This document shows, piece by piece, positions 31,763 through 40,997 of a stretch of DNA of 52,146 nucleotides. The stretch spans positions 1 through 52,146 of the forward strand of contig CAJUDA010000004.1 of assembly GCA_910584875.1 (NCBI GenBank). Direction: 5' to 3'. Each line of letters opens with the position of its first letter. The stretch's first letter is position 1. The translations under genes and the position numbers were made by a program. This DNA comes from an uncultured Eubacterium sp. (GTDB lineage: Bacteria > Bacillota > Clostridia > Lachnospirales > Lachnospiraceae). A model generated the notes under the pieces. The model saw nothing but the letters and a program-made list of their open reading frames with translations. It was not told where the DNA came from and made no database searches.

Positions 31763-32455
31763 TCAGCTTATGTATATTCTGTTTCCAAAGATACCAGTGC
31801 CTACCCGTATATAAGTGGCGCCCTCTTCTATTGCCACCTCATAATCACCAGTCATTCCCATGGAAAGCTCATCCATATTAATATTATCAATGTTTTTATG
31901 ATTAATGTCAACTAGTAATTTATGCAAATTTCTAAAATGAATACGATTTTCCTCTGGATTTTCCACATAAGGGGCGATCGTCATAAGACCATGTACCCGG
32001 ATATTAGGAAAAGCAGCGATCTCTCGCAGGACATCTTCTGTTTCTTCTGGCATCAGACCAAATTTTGATTCCTCCTTTGCCATATTGACTTCTACAAGGA
32101 TATGTGCGGTCTCCCCGCTTTTTTCAAATTCATTCTGGATCTGTTTTGCCAGACGGAGAGAATCGACGGAGTGGATCCTGGTTACCCTGCCTACGATCTG
32201 CTTTACTTTATTTCGCTGCAGATGGCCAATGAGATGCCAGTCCAGGGGCTGTGTGATGATTTTTTGTTTTTCCAGCAGTTCCTGGACCTTATTTTCACCA
32301 AAAGTGGTGATATGGGATTTCATTGCCTCCTGTATCATCTCCACTGGTTTTGTCTTACTTACCGCGATGAGTGTCACCTCTTTGCGGTCCCTGCCGGCAC
32401 GCTGGCATGCCCTCTGTATGTTTTCTTCCACTGCCAAAAGATTTTCTGTTACCAT
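31763..32455 (-). CDS. yggS: YggS/PLPBP family PLP homeostasis protein
   Basis: The fold is a single PLP-binding barrel: the PLP Lys is in LIAVSKTKP, with WHLIGHLQRNK, HSVDS and SMGMTGDYEVAIEEG downstream. The family has no known catalytic activity and balances PLP and amino-acid pools. It is 230 residues from ATG 32455, which is 8 bases from AGAGGAG; GTG 32464 overlaps that site and was rejected. It lies just upstream of sepF, a near-universal pairing in Gram-positives. Confidence 0.95.
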   Translation of the reverse strand: MVTENLLAVEENIQRACQRAGRDRKEVTLIAVSKTKPVEMIQEAMKSHITTFGENKVQELLEKQKIITQPLDWHLIGHLQRNKVKQIVGRVTRIHSVDSLRLAKQIQNEFEKSGETAHILVEVNMAKEESKFGLMPEETEDVLREIAAFPNIRVHGLMTIAPYVENPEENRIHFRNLHKLLVDINHKNIDNINMDELSMGMTGDYEVAIEEGATYIRVGTGIFGNRIYIS

Positions 32456-32471
32456 GTCAGTCACTCCTCTT

Positions 32472-33848
32472 CTATTCTATAAAGTCAGTGTCACCAAGAC
32501 TGGAAGGATCCACTACAATATGGTCGTAGGCGGTGAGGCCCCCGCTTGTGGAATCCGAGACGATGGTGTACTCTTTATTCTGATATAAAATTTCGATCGG
32601 CCGGAATTGCGAAAATCCCTGATTTACACAGCAGACGCCGGATACCGACTCTTTGTCACTCACCGTAAATTGCTGCCCGGTATCATGGATCATCAGTTTA
32701 TCCCCGCCTGTCACTACAGTGTCATCCACATAATATTTTTCATTCCGGATAAAGTAATTACCAAGGCTGGCAAACTGCTGGGAGATTTTCCCCTCCTTGT
32801 CTACGATCTGTTTGATAACTCCATTGCCTTTCTCGCCCTTTGTGATCACATTAGCGGGCAGTACATAATAGTCTTCTTTTGCGATGGAGCTGTTCGGTAT
32901 TTTTAACCCTGACGCTTTTTTAAGATTTAATTCGATCTGCAGGAAGCGGTCATTGATATAGCGTTCCATAAAACGGGAGGTTGTTAAACTGGCAAAATGT
33001 ATCTCTCCCTGATCCCAGAGCTCCACGGAGGCATTCAGTGAGATATTATCTTTATTGATCGTGATGCGCACAGTATCGGCTTCCTGTAGTTTTTCATAAT
33101 ATTCCTGATCCAGTTTTACGACGAGTGTCCATGTATTATCAGTAACCAGTTTGTAGACCGGATTCCCTGAACGGATCCTTTCTGTTGTCTGGAGCTGCTG
33201 TCTCGTCGATTTGCCATATTCATCCAGCAGCGCTGGCGTTATATCTGTTTTCTTATATTTTTCATAGCCGTCAACCGAATAAGAGATCACGCCGTTTTTA
33301 TTTGATTTGTATCTGGTGAAGGTTTTACTTTTTCCAGAAGCTTTTAATGCATTACTCAGATTGCTGTATAAATTTCCATTTGTTTTTTCAAACAATATAT
33401 TATTTACATCATATTTAAAATTTTCTAACATTGAATAGGACGACAGGGAAAATGTGTTCTGAAACGAAGCAGTCACTTCACGCATGGCAGTCACGCTCTC
33501 CTGATTTTTCCCGGAATCCTGCAGCTGGTTCAGCATCTCGCTGACTTCCCCGTTCTGATCCAGCGTGTATACGATATCTCCGGCGCCAATCCGGCTGCCT
33601 TCGGCATGATAGAAATTGATATAACCATCTTCTTTTGCCTGAACGACTTCTTCTGACCGCAGGATCATGCCATACATAGGAGAATCATCGGAGATATTTG
33701 TTGTATTTACTTCATAGATCGATACGTGTTTTTTGTTTACATATCCCCATGTGATCACCCCGAGATAGATAAGGATAAGAAAGAAGATAAACAACGCCAG
33801 ATTAGGCCGAAAACGTTTTTTCATGGGAACTACTTTTCTGGACGCCAT
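32472..33848 (-). CDS. HlyD-like membrane protein of the sepF division cluster
   Basis: The 458-residue protein has a basic N-terminus, one membrane segment (about 17-38), then an extracellular region that opens with a lipoyl/barrel-sandwich-like stretch (ILRSEEVVQAKEDGYINFYHAEGSRIGAGDIVYTL), has a helical middle part, and a second beta-rich region with VYKLVTDNTWTLVVKL and LKIPNSSIAKEDYYVLPANVI, as in HlyD/MFP adaptor proteins. No ABC transporter or other efflux partner is adjacent; instead it heads the yggS-sepF-ylmH-divIVA-lspA-rluD run, 16 bases before yggS. A division or wall role is inferred from context only. ATG 33848 is 8 bases from AGAGGAG. Confidence 0.8.
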   Translation of the reverse strand: MASRKVVPMKKRFRPNLALFIFFLILIYLGVITWGYVNKKHVSIYEVNTTNISDDSPMYGMILRSEEVVQAKEDGYINFYHAEGSRIGAGDIVYTLDQNGEVSEMLNQLQDSGKNQESVTAMREVTASFQNTFSLSSYSMLENFKYDVNNILFEKTNGNLYSNLSNALKASGKSKTFTRYKSNKNGVISYSVDGYEKYKKTDITPALLDEYGKSTRQQLQTTERIRSGNPVYKLVTDNTWTLVVKLDQEYYEKLQEADTVRITINKDNISLNASVELWDQGEIHFASLTTSRFMERYINDRFLQIELNLKKASGLKIPNSSIAKEDYYVLPANVITKGEKGNGVIKQIVDKEGKISQQFASLGNYFIRNEKYYVDDTVVTGGDKLMIHDTGQQFTVSDKESVSGVCCVNQGFSQFRPIEILYQNKEYTIVSDSTSGGLTAYDHIVVDPSSLGDTDFIE

Positions 33849-33930
33849 ATCATCCGCTCCTCTCTCTTTGATAAAATCGTGTATAATTTTTTCTCTTTTC
33901 AGCAACAATAAAGCAAAAGGAGGTTGCAGT

Positions 33931-34125
33931 ATGAAAGGATTAGATTATACCGTATTGATTCTGGTTATTATTGGTGCCATCAACTGGGGGCTGGTAGGCT
34001 TTTTCGGCCTGGACCTGGTTGCCTTTCTCTGTGGCAGTATGTCTATTATTTCAAGGATCATCTACGCTGTCATTGGTGTATGCGGCTTATATGCCATTAG
34101 TTACTGTGGCAGAATCGGACATTAA
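33931..34125 (+). CDS. DUF378 small membrane protein
   Basis: A 64-residue protein with two membrane helices and the DUF378 pattern (LDYTVLILVIIGAINWGLVG, then LVAFL and ISRIIYAVIGVCGLYAI). Function is unknown for the family. ATG 33931 follows AAAGGAGG by 7 bases. A TATAAT at 33882-33887 may be its -10, without a clear -35. It is the only plus-strand gene between 26180 and the right end of the window, diverging from the division cluster and converging on mgsA. Confidence 0.85.
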   Translation: MKGLDYTVLILVIIGAINWGLVGFFGLDLVAFLCGSMSIISRIIYAVIGVCGLYAISYCGRIGH

Positions 34126-34175
34126 AAATAACCAACGGCGAAGCGGCGTATATAAATACAAAACTGGTGCGCCGC

Positions 34176-34574
34176 CTACATACGGACTAATTCACGCCAG
34201 TCAAGATCGCCCCTCTCCAGTGCCTTAACCAGCAGCTCTGCCGTTGCCACGTTAGTGGCGAGGGGAATATTATGTACATCACAAAGCCGGAATACCGGAT
34301 CAGCGTCCGGCTCATGTATATTGGGACTCAATGGATCGCGCAAAAATATGACAAGATCCAGATCATTATTCTCAATCTGCGCCCCAAGCTGCTGTTCGCC
34401 TCCCAGATGACCGGAAAGATATTTCCGGACTGTCAGATTTGTGACTTCCTCTACCAGACGGCCTGTCGTCCCTGTTGCAAAAATCGTATGCTTATTTAAA
34501 ATCCCGCGGTAAGCAATACAAAAGTTCTGCATCAATACTTTCTTAGAATCATGTGCAACTAACCCGATGTTCAT
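34176..34574 (-). CDS. mgsA: Methylglyoxal synthase
   Basis: It converts dihydroxyacetone phosphate to methylglyoxal, a bypass of lower glycolysis. The 132-residue protein has the family motifs NIGLVAHDSKK at the start, ATGTTG, SGHLGGEQQLG and FLRDPL, covering the phosphate pocket and catalytic Asp. ATG 34574 is 8 bases from AAAGGAG; the codon at 34595 lies within rodA and was rejected. It is the last gene of the mre-min-rodA run. Confidence 0.96.
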   Translation of the reverse strand: MNIGLVAHDSKKVLMQNFCIAYRGILNKHTIFATGTTGRLVEEVTNLTVRKYLSGHLGGEQQLGAQIENNDLDLVIFLRDPLSPNIHEPDADPVFRLCDVHNIPLATNVATAELLVKALERGDLDWRELVRM

Positions 34575-34591
34575 TATATAGTCTCCTTTCT

Positions 34592-35764
34592 TCAATGAAT
34601 GTCAAACGTGCTGCTTCCCCTATTGGGCTGGATCCCAATATTTAATAAAATACCTATTGCCATCATATTTCCAAACAGGGAAGTCATGCCCTGACTGAGA
34701 AATGGCAGCGGCAGACCTGTATTTGGCAGTAACGATGTTGTAACCCCTATATTGAAGAATATCTGAATGAAAAACATAGAACCGATCCCCACTGCTATTA
34801 ACATCCCCATATAGTCCCTGGCATTTTTTGCTGTCAGAAAACATTTGATAATAATAATAGATAACAGTGTGATTACAAGCAGACATCCGACAAAACCAAA
34901 TTCCTCACTGAGCGGTGTCCAGATAAAATCACTTTCCGTAACATCTACCAGAGAATAATTTCTGGCAGCTTCATCCCCCTCCAGAAGTTTCCCATACAAC
35001 TTTCCGGATGCGATAGACAGGATCGAATTATTCTGCTGATACATGGCTCCCAGCTCATGTCCTTCCGGATGAAGCCAGGCAAGGATACGTTGAAGCTGGT
35101 AGGCACGGCTGCCCGTAAATAATTTCTGGTTTGGCTGCTGGATATACCAGAATAAAAAACCCATGACCGGCAAGACCACAGCGGCGACAGAACCAAGAAT
35201 TTTGTAACCGATTCCCGAACAGGCAAGCATCAGTACCAGGATCATAATGATAACGATGCTCGAGGACAGGTCCGACTGGATCAGGATAAACCCGGTAGGA
35301 AGCATCGTGATCAGGCAGGCAAGAAAAAATGTCCGGAAGCTCTGCAGGTTTTTCTCTCTCATTTTATTAAAAAATACAGCAAGAGCAAGGATCACAGCTA
35401 ATTTACATAACTCGGACGGCTGAAAGATAAACCCGCCGATATTCAGCCAGCGGTATGAATTTGTACTCTGGTTTGTCCCAAGAGGAGACAGTTTTGTTGC
35501 CGCTGCCATCAGCGTGGTCACGATATAGATCACTGGTGTATAGAGGCACAGATCATGGTAATCAATAACAGAAAATACGGCTATGATAAAAAGTCCCATA
35601 ACGATACTGATCACCTGCCTCAGCAGTGAAAAATGCTGCTGTACCATAGAAAGGACAAAACTGCTGATCATAGTCAGAATCAGAACGACAACGATCAGAG
35701 ATATATCATAGCCTTTCCAATTATATCGTTTAATCTGAAACCACTGCTGTATTCTTTCCCTCAT
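34592..35764 (-). CDS. rodA: RodA, SEDS peptidoglycan glycosyltransferase
   Basis: RodA polymerises glycan strands during side-wall elongation together with PBP2. The 390-residue protein has about ten membrane helices and the SEDS motifs FQPSELCKLAVILALA, ESDFIWTPLSEEFGFVG and GLPLPFLSQGMTS near the end. It differs from FtsW by context: it lies between minE and mgsA and in the same run as PBP2 and mreBCD. The catalytic-type Asp in the large loop region (VDVTESDF) is present. Confidence 0.95.
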   Translation of the reverse strand: MRERIQQWFQIKRYNWKGYDISLIVVVLILTMISSFVLSMVQQHFSLLRQVISIVMGLFIIAVFSVIDYHDLCLYTPVIYIVTTLMAAATKLSPLGTNQSTNSYRWLNIGGFIFQPSELCKLAVILALAVFFNKMREKNLQSFRTFFLACLITMLPTGFILIQSDLSSSIVIIMILVLMLACSGIGYKILGSVAAVVLPVMGFLFWYIQQPNQKLFTGSRAYQLQRILAWLHPEGHELGAMYQQNNSILSIASGKLYGKLLEGDEAARNYSLVDVTESDFIWTPLSEEFGFVGCLLVITLLSIIIIKCFLTAKNARDYMGMLIAVGIGSMFFIQIFFNIGVTTSLLPNTGLPLPFLSQGMTSLFGNMMAIGILLNIGIQPNRGSSTFDIH

Positions 35765-35797
35765 CTTAATCCCGCCTTATATAGAATCCTGTTTTGA

Positions 35798-36076
35798 TTA
35801 ATTCGCATTGTTGTGTTTCATGTCCTTGATTGGGATATTGGCATATAAAGCCGGTACCATACCATTTGTACTCTCAGACTCCGTCTGTTCGATCTTAATG
35901 TCCAATCCTTCCACATCAATCTCTACGTATTTGGATATTACCTGGATAATATCATTTTTGATCTGTTCCATGATTTCGGGCGAACAATTCGCCCGGTCCG
36001 AAACTAATACCATTTTCAACCGGTCTTTCGCTACATTACTGGATGATTTTTTTCTGAAAAAATCTGAAAATCCCAT
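35798..36076 (-). CDS. minE: MinE, division topological specificity factor
   Basis: At 92 residues it is of normal length. The N-terminus (MGFSDFFRKK) is the amphipathic membrane-binding helix, followed by the MinD-contacting segment VAKDRLKMVLVSDRANC and the dimeric anti-MinCD domain. MinE stimulates MinD ATPase and drives pole-to-pole oscillation. Together with divIVA at 29357, the window encodes both known Min placement systems. Confidence 0.96.
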   Translation of the reverse strand: MGFSDFFRKKSSSNVAKDRLKMVLVSDRANCSPEIMEQIKNDIIQVISKYVEIDVEGLDIKIEQTESESTNGMVPALYANIPIKDMKHNNAN

Positions 36077-36090
36077 TTGTATTCCTCTCC

Positions 36091-36879
36091 TTAGTTTTTA
36101 AATTTATTTTTTATCTTTGAAAAGAAACCATTTTTCTGGAACAGATCCATAAATGGCACCTCTTCCCCCATGATCCGCTGACAGATGTTGGCATAGGCCT
36201 GTCCTGCCATTGTTTTACTGCCTACCAATGGTTCTCCCTGGTTTGTTGATACTACGATATTTTCATCATCTGGTACAATACCGAGTAGCTCCACAGCAAG
36301 GATCTCTACGACATCTTCGCTGGACATCATATCTCCGCGCTTTACCATATCAGCACGCAGGCGGTTCACGATCAGTTCGGTTTTCCCTATCTCGTTTGCC
36401 TCAAGAAGTCCGATGATCCGGTCGGCATCACGGACGGCGGAAACCTCCGGCGTCGTTACAACAACGGCGCGGTCTGCACCGGCAATGGCGTTTTTAAAGC
36501 CCTGCTCGATCCCTGCCGGACAATCCAGGAGTATGTAATCAAATTCTTCTTTTAACTCGGATGTAAGCTTTGCCATCTGTTCCGGGTTCACTGCTGTTTT
36601 ATCACGTGTCTGTGCTGAGGGAAGAAGATAAAGATTGGGATATCTTTTGTCTTTGATCAGTGCCTGCTTAATCCTGCAGTTTCCTTCAATGACATCCACC
36701 AGATTATAGACAATGCGGTTTTCCAGTCCCATAACGACATCCAGATTACGAAGCCCGATATCCGTATCGATCAGTACCACCTTTTTTCCTTCTTTGGCAA
36801 GACCAGTTCCTACATTTGCGGTGGTCGTTGTCTTTCCTACTCCACCTTTTCCTGATGTTATTACAATTACTTCACTCAT
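36091..36879 (-). CDS. minD: MinD, septum-site ATPase
   Basis: A ParA-type ATPase with the deviant Walker A KGGVGKTT (about 10-17), switch motifs DTDIGLRNLD and LLDCPAGIEQGF, and a C-terminal amphipathic helix (LFQKNGFFSKIKNKFK) for membrane binding. It recruits MinC to block FtsZ away from mid-cell. It starts 62 bases after minC with a GGAGGA site. Confidence 0.98.
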   Translation of the reverse strand: MSEVIVITSGKGGVGKTTTTANVGTGLAKEGKKVVLIDTDIGLRNLDVVMGLENRIVYNLVDVIEGNCRIKQALIKDKRYPNLYLLPSAQTRDKTAVNPEQMAKLTSELKEEFDYILLDCPAGIEQGFKNAIAGADRAVVVTTPEVSAVRDADRIIGLLEANEIGKTELIVNRLRADMVKRGDMMSSEDVVEILAVELLGIVPDDENIVVSTNQGEPLVGSKTMAGQAYANICQRIMGEEVPFMDLFQKNGFFSKIKNKFKN

Positions 36880-36941
36880 TTTTCATCCTCCAATATATAT
36901 TATTCTCCTAAACAGAGAGAACAAACCATACTTTATTACCA

Positions 36942-37607
36942 CTAACATTTGATGTCTGACAAAGTCTGCCGGGATATCGTATCGACATATATGGTATTAT
37001 CTTCCAGATAAGCGATCTGCGGCTCTTTTGGCGGATCCCGTTTTTCATCTGCGGAACGGGCGATCACATCACCGATGCGGATCTGCACCGGGTTCATCTT
37101 AAGCGCTACAACAAAGGAATTTGCCCTGCCGGAAGCGCCGGCATATACCGTGCCGTTTAAAGTTCCAAGGATAATGACATTGCCCGTAGATATGACCTGG
37201 GCGCCCGCATTGACATCGCCGAGAATGACGATACTGGTCTCAAATTCCATGACCTGCCCGGACCGCAGATTACCTTTAAAAAACTGCCCGGTATTGCTGT
37301 TCATCTGCATCAGTCTGTCATTTAATGACTGGGTAAAATATTCTTCCTGTTTCTTATCATTATCAATAAGACACACGACATCCAGTCTTGAATGTTCGGA
37401 TATGCACTGCAGCAGGACCGACTCTTCTTCTTCACTGAGTTCCCTTCCTTCCAGGGAGACCGCTACCTTGGCATCGCCCAGAAATTCTGCACTGTCCGAA
37501 AACTTCTTTTTGACCTCTTCGAGCAGGTCTTCAAAACTGAGCTCAGAATCCAATAGTATTCGAATGCCGGATTTATTTCCTTTTATGATGACAGGTGTTT
37601 TTTTCAT
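36942..37607 (-). CDS. minC: MinC, septum-site inhibitor
   Basis: The 221-residue protein has an N-terminal FtsZ-inhibiting domain and the C-terminal beta-helix with GDVNAGAQVISTGNVIILGTLNGTVYAG, the MinD-binding face. ATG 37607 follows GGAGGAG by 5 bases; the longer frame upstream overlaps PBP2 and was rejected. It lies 16 bases downstream of PBP2 in the shape/division run. Confidence 0.95.
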   Translation of the reverse strand: MKKTPVIIKGNKSGIRILLDSELSFEDLLEEVKKKFSDSAEFLGDAKVAVSLEGRELSEEEESVLLQCISEHSRLDVVCLIDNDKKQEEYFTQSLNDRLMQMNSNTGQFFKGNLRSGQVMEFETSIVILGDVNAGAQVISTGNVIILGTLNGTVYAGASGRANSFVVALKMNPVQIRIGDVIARSADEKRDPPKEPQIAYLEDNTIYVDTISRQTLSDIKC

Positions 37608-37623
37608 AATTCTCCTCCATCTG

Positions 37624-40485
37624 TTAATCTGTCTGCGGACTGGAACCAAATGCCGGGTTGGATACCTTCTGGTTCAACAGGGATTTTCTGGATTTCTTGT
37701 TTTTATTAAAGTAATATTTGTATACTTTACTGGCAAGTTCTGCCGCATTCGATGAGGTGAAGGCATTTGGTATCTGTACGGTTACTGAAATTTCCGGATC
37801 CTCATACGGTGCAAAACTTACAAACCAGGCATGATTGGGCTCATTTTTGGTGATTTCCGCTGTTCCTGTCTTTCCGGCCACTTTTGGTATCCCCTGAAAC
37901 AGAGTGGAGATACGGCCGTTGCCCACTACCCTGCTCATTCCTGAGCGGATCGCCTGGAGAGTAGAACCTGAGATCTCCAGTTTCTGTTTGACATGTGCCG
38001 TGTTCTTTTTGCTCTTGCCCGTCACGGTATTTTTCTGGCGGTCGATCAGTGTCAGGTCATAGCAGTTTTCCCCATTCGCCACTGTGGTCACATAACGGGA
38101 CATCTGTACAGGTGTATAACTGTTATTTCCCTGTCCGATGGCCGACCGGACAATATCTTCGCTGGAAAAAGTCGGACTTGCTTCTGCAAGTTCAATGCCG
38201 GATTTGTCGGTGAGTCCATATATCGTAGCATATTTTTTTAATCGGCTCAAGCCCTTTTCATTGTCTACGATATTTCCATGTCCGTTTCCAAGACGGTATC
38301 CCATCTCATAAAAGAAGTAGTTACAGGAATGCTGGATCGCCTGCGTGACATTCAGATTGCCATGGGAATAGTTGCTCCAGCACTTTGGCCATGGCTTATT
38401 TATTTTGTCATAGACGACACCATCGTGAACGGTTTTATATGGATCAATGATCCCCTCTTCCAGAGCCGTCGTCGCCGTCACCATTTTGAAGGTGGATCCC
38501 GGCGCTGCCTTCTGCTGGGTGGCACGGTTCATCAGCGCTGAGGCGCTGCTCGTACTGATCTTTGCGTAATAATCACTGTCAACGGTATTGGCAAATTTAT
38601 TATTATCATAGCTTGGATAAGATACCAGCGCCAGTACCTTTCCTGTTTTTACCGATGTGACAATGACAGACGCGGCACAAGGCGTCAGTCCCAGTTCACC
38701 GGGAGAGATTTCAAGGGAACGGATCTTTGATTTAAAGAAATTGTAAGGTGACACCATCCCGGTCTCTAACTTTGCATACATCGTGTTATCTTTCTTTAAT
38801 ACTTTCTGGTCATAGAGAAGCAGCCCGATCTGACGTCCGCTGATCCTGCCGTTATCCACCATGGCATGATATACTTTTTTATCGAAAGACGGATCGTCTG
38901 CGATCTCATCGAAGATATAACGGCAGATTTTGGCAAATACTTCTTCTGAGCTGTAATAATCCTCCCCTACATCCAGGACAGACAGACTGATCCAGTTATT
39001 CTTTATGGCATAAACAAGAAACTCACTGAGACTGATCTTATCATTCACATAATTCCGGTAGGTCTCACTGGTCGTATCCAGTGTGTTGGCATTCAGTACC
39101 TCATTTGTCTTCAGCATGGAAAAAATGTAATCCATGTAACTGTCCAGCGTATCCGACAGATCCTTGCCAGGGGTTTTGTCCGAATATGTGAGGTGCTTTT
39201 TAATGTTATTCAGGGATGTTTTCTTGTACGATGAAAAACTGCGGTATACTGATTTTTCAAGGCTTGTTGCATCCTTCTCCGTAAAATGCGTGACATCTAC
39301 AATGCTGTTCTGCAGGACGGCATCGTATACATCATATATGGGAACCAGGATCCCCGATGCCTTTTTCCCCTTTGTTCCATGGCTTTTACTATTGACCAGC
39401 TTGGAAGTCAGAATTCCGGCGATTTCCTTTTCTGCCAGTACATAAACCGCCTTTTGGAGATCGGCATTGATGGAAAGATAGATATCATTTCCCGCTACCG
39501 CATCCTTTGTTTTCTTTGTACTTACAATACGGGACGCACTGTCGATCAAAAGTGTCTCCGATCCCTTTGTTCCTTTTAGTTCCGCTTCATATTCCTTTTC
39601 AATACCGGTCTTCCCGATCTGATCGGTAGACGCATATTCCGTATTTCCGCTTTTTTCCTGCATCTCAGCAAGAGTATCTGAGGAAATAGTACCTGTATAG
39701 CCGATGATGTGGGAAAAATATTTGCTGTCGTAATAAACCCGGTTTAATTCCGCCGTCACTTCCACGCCGGAAAGATCCGCTGAATTTTCTTTAATGGCAG
39801 CAACTGTCTTTTCTGACACATTGGAATTCAGGGTGATGGGTTCATACTTTGAGTATGTGTTCATCATCAGGGCATACCGTACAGACATGATCTTCAATGC
39901 GTCTTCCTGTTTAATATCCTTTTCCTTTTCCTGATCAAAAAAACGGATCCGGTTGACAGAATCTGAAGTACGGATATACTCAAAGCAATCAGCGGCAGTC
40001 ATGTTCTGCTGTTCTTTCGTGAGATCATCCACCGATTTTTCATAATAGATATCGCGCTTAAAGCGAAGCTCTGCTGATTTGCTGACATCAAACCGGAATT
40101 TCCCTTTCTTTGTCAGGATAATAGGGAAATCCAGTTCCAGCTTATCACCGTTTTTTTCCATAAGCCGGATGCATTTTAAGATCATTGTATTTTTGGATAC
40201 ATTGTCCTTGAGCTCACCGGAATCTTCTATCGTAATAGCATATCGCTGTTCGTTTGTCGCCAGCAATTTCCCTGTACTGTCATAAATCTTGCCCCGTGCG
40301 CTTTTGACTGTCTTGATTTTCTGTTTCTGGAGAGTTGCCTTTTCATCATAGGTTTCTCCCTTGACGATCTGCAGATAAAACATTCTGCCCACCAGAATGC
40401 TGAAAAGGACAATATAGGTGACAACAACAGCAAAAAAGCGTGATTTGACAATAGACTTTAAATAATCCAGTATACTATCGAACAA
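37624..40485 (-). CDS. mrdA: Penicillin-binding protein 2 (elongation transpeptidase) with a large insertion
   Basis: A class B PBP: one membrane helix (about 17-40), a pedestal region with ARGKIYDSTGKLLA, and a transpeptidase domain with STFK (S664, K667), SCN (720-722) and KTG (872-874). It cross-links peptidoglycan in elongation, with RodA as glycosyltransferase partner. At 953 residues it is about 250 longer than usual. The extra sequence lies at about residues 356-597, between INADLQKAVYVLAEKEI and the strand ASVIVTSVKTGKVLALVSYPSYD that normally follow each other closely; it is charged, mostly helical in pattern, and not recognised. All catalytic motifs are intact. It starts 2 bases after mreD. 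Confidence 0.93.
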   Translation of the reverse strand: MFDSILDYLKSIVKSRFFAVVVTYIVLFSILVGRMFYLQIVKGETYDEKATLQKQKIKTVKSARGKIYDSTGKLLATNEQRYAITIEDSGELKDNVSKNTMILKCIRLMEKNGDKLELDFPIILTKKGKFRFDVSKSAELRFKRDIYYEKSVDDLTKEQQNMTAADCFEYIRTSDSVNRIRFFDQEKEKDIKQEDALKIMSVRYALMMNTYSKYEPITLNSNVSEKTVAAIKENSADLSGVEVTAELNRVYYDSKYFSHIIGYTGTISSDTLAEMQEKSGNTEYASTDQIGKTGIEKEYEAELKGTKGSETLLIDSASRIVSTKKTKDAVAGNDIYLSINADLQKAVYVLAEKEIAGILTSKLVNSKSHGTKGKKASGILVPIYDVYDAVLQNSIVDVTHFTEKDATSLEKSVYRSFSSYKKTSLNNIKKHLTYSDKTPGKDLSDTLDSYMDYIFSMLKTNEVLNANTLDTTSETYRNYVNDKISLSEFLVYAIKNNWISLSVLDVGEDYYSSEEVFAKICRYIFDEIADDPSFDKKVYHAMVDNGRISGRQIGLLLYDQKVLKKDNTMYAKLETGMVSPYNFFKSKIRSLEISPGELGLTPCAASVIVTSVKTGKVLALVSYPSYDNNKFANTVDSDYYAKISTSSASALMNRATQQKAAPGSTFKMVTATTALEEGIIDPYKTVHDGVVYDKINKPWPKCWSNYSHGNLNVTQAIQHSCNYFFYEMGYRLGNGHGNIVDNEKGLSRLKKYATIYGLTDKSGIELAEASPTFSSEDIVRSAIGQGNNSYTPVQMSRYVTTVANGENCYDLTLIDRQKNTVTGKSKKNTAHVKQKLEISGSTLQAIRSGMSRVVGNGRISTLFQGIPKVAGKTGTAEITKNEPNHAWFVSFAPYEDPEISVTVQIPNAFTSSNAAELASKVYKYYFNKNKKSRKSLLNQKVSNPAFGSSPQTD

Positions 40486-40487
40486 AG

Positions 40488-40997
40488 CTATACCTCCTCT
40501 TCCCTTTTCTTTGTGATAAGCGTTTCAAAAGCAACCACCAACCGGTACACAACAATGCCGACAATAGCAGTATATACGACTTCGGGCAGGATCCGGTGGA
40601 TAAAATAAAACGTAAAATGCAGCTTGCCCCGCATTAGGAATTCTGTAATATAGGAATATAAGCCATAAACAAAATCACTGGCGGCAATCAGAATCAGCGG
40701 CAGGACCAGACTGTTGCGAAAATATATTTTGGGACAAAACCCGATCACAAACCCGATTGTCATCAGGATAAAGGCATATAATCCAACTACACTGCCATAG
40801 GCACAATCCATCAGTAATCCACATAAGAACCCGATGAGCAGCCCGGAAGTCCTTCCCCGCAGGTAGGCGTAGGTCACGGTCACGACAAGCAGCAGATTCG
40901 GCACAACATCAGAAAGCGCCAGCTTACGGAAAATCGTAGTCTGCAGCAGGAGTGCCAGGATAATGCAGATAATTGAGGTTATTTTTCTTTTAATCAT
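40488..40997 (-). CDS. mreD: MreD, rod shape-determining membrane protein
   Basis: A 169-residue protein with five or six membrane helices, including LALSDVVPNLLLVVTVTYAYLRG and GLLIGFLCGLLMDC, typical of MreD. It is part of the elongasome with MreB, MreC, RodA and PBP2. It overlaps mreC by 4 bases (ATGA) and is preceded by GGAGAG. Confidence 0.95.
   Translation of the reverse strand: MIKRKITSIICIILALLLQTTIFRKLALSDVVPNLLLVVTVTYAYLRGRTSGLLIGFLCGLLMDCAYGSVVGLYAFILMTIGFVIGFCPKIYFRNSLVLPLILIAASDFVYGLYSYITEFLMRGKLHFTFYFIHRILPEVVYTAIVGIVVYRLVVAFETLITKKREEEV

Noticed and set aside
34143..34175. GCGGCG/CGCCGC dyad between the DUF378 gene and mgsA as a bidirectional terminator
   Set aside because: The stem is only 6 bp with a 21-base loop and there is no T tract on either side.
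37075..37755. Long open frame (226 codons) antisense to minC and PBP2
   Set aside because: It is a shadow of well-recognised minus-strand genes, has no ribosome binding site and matches no family.
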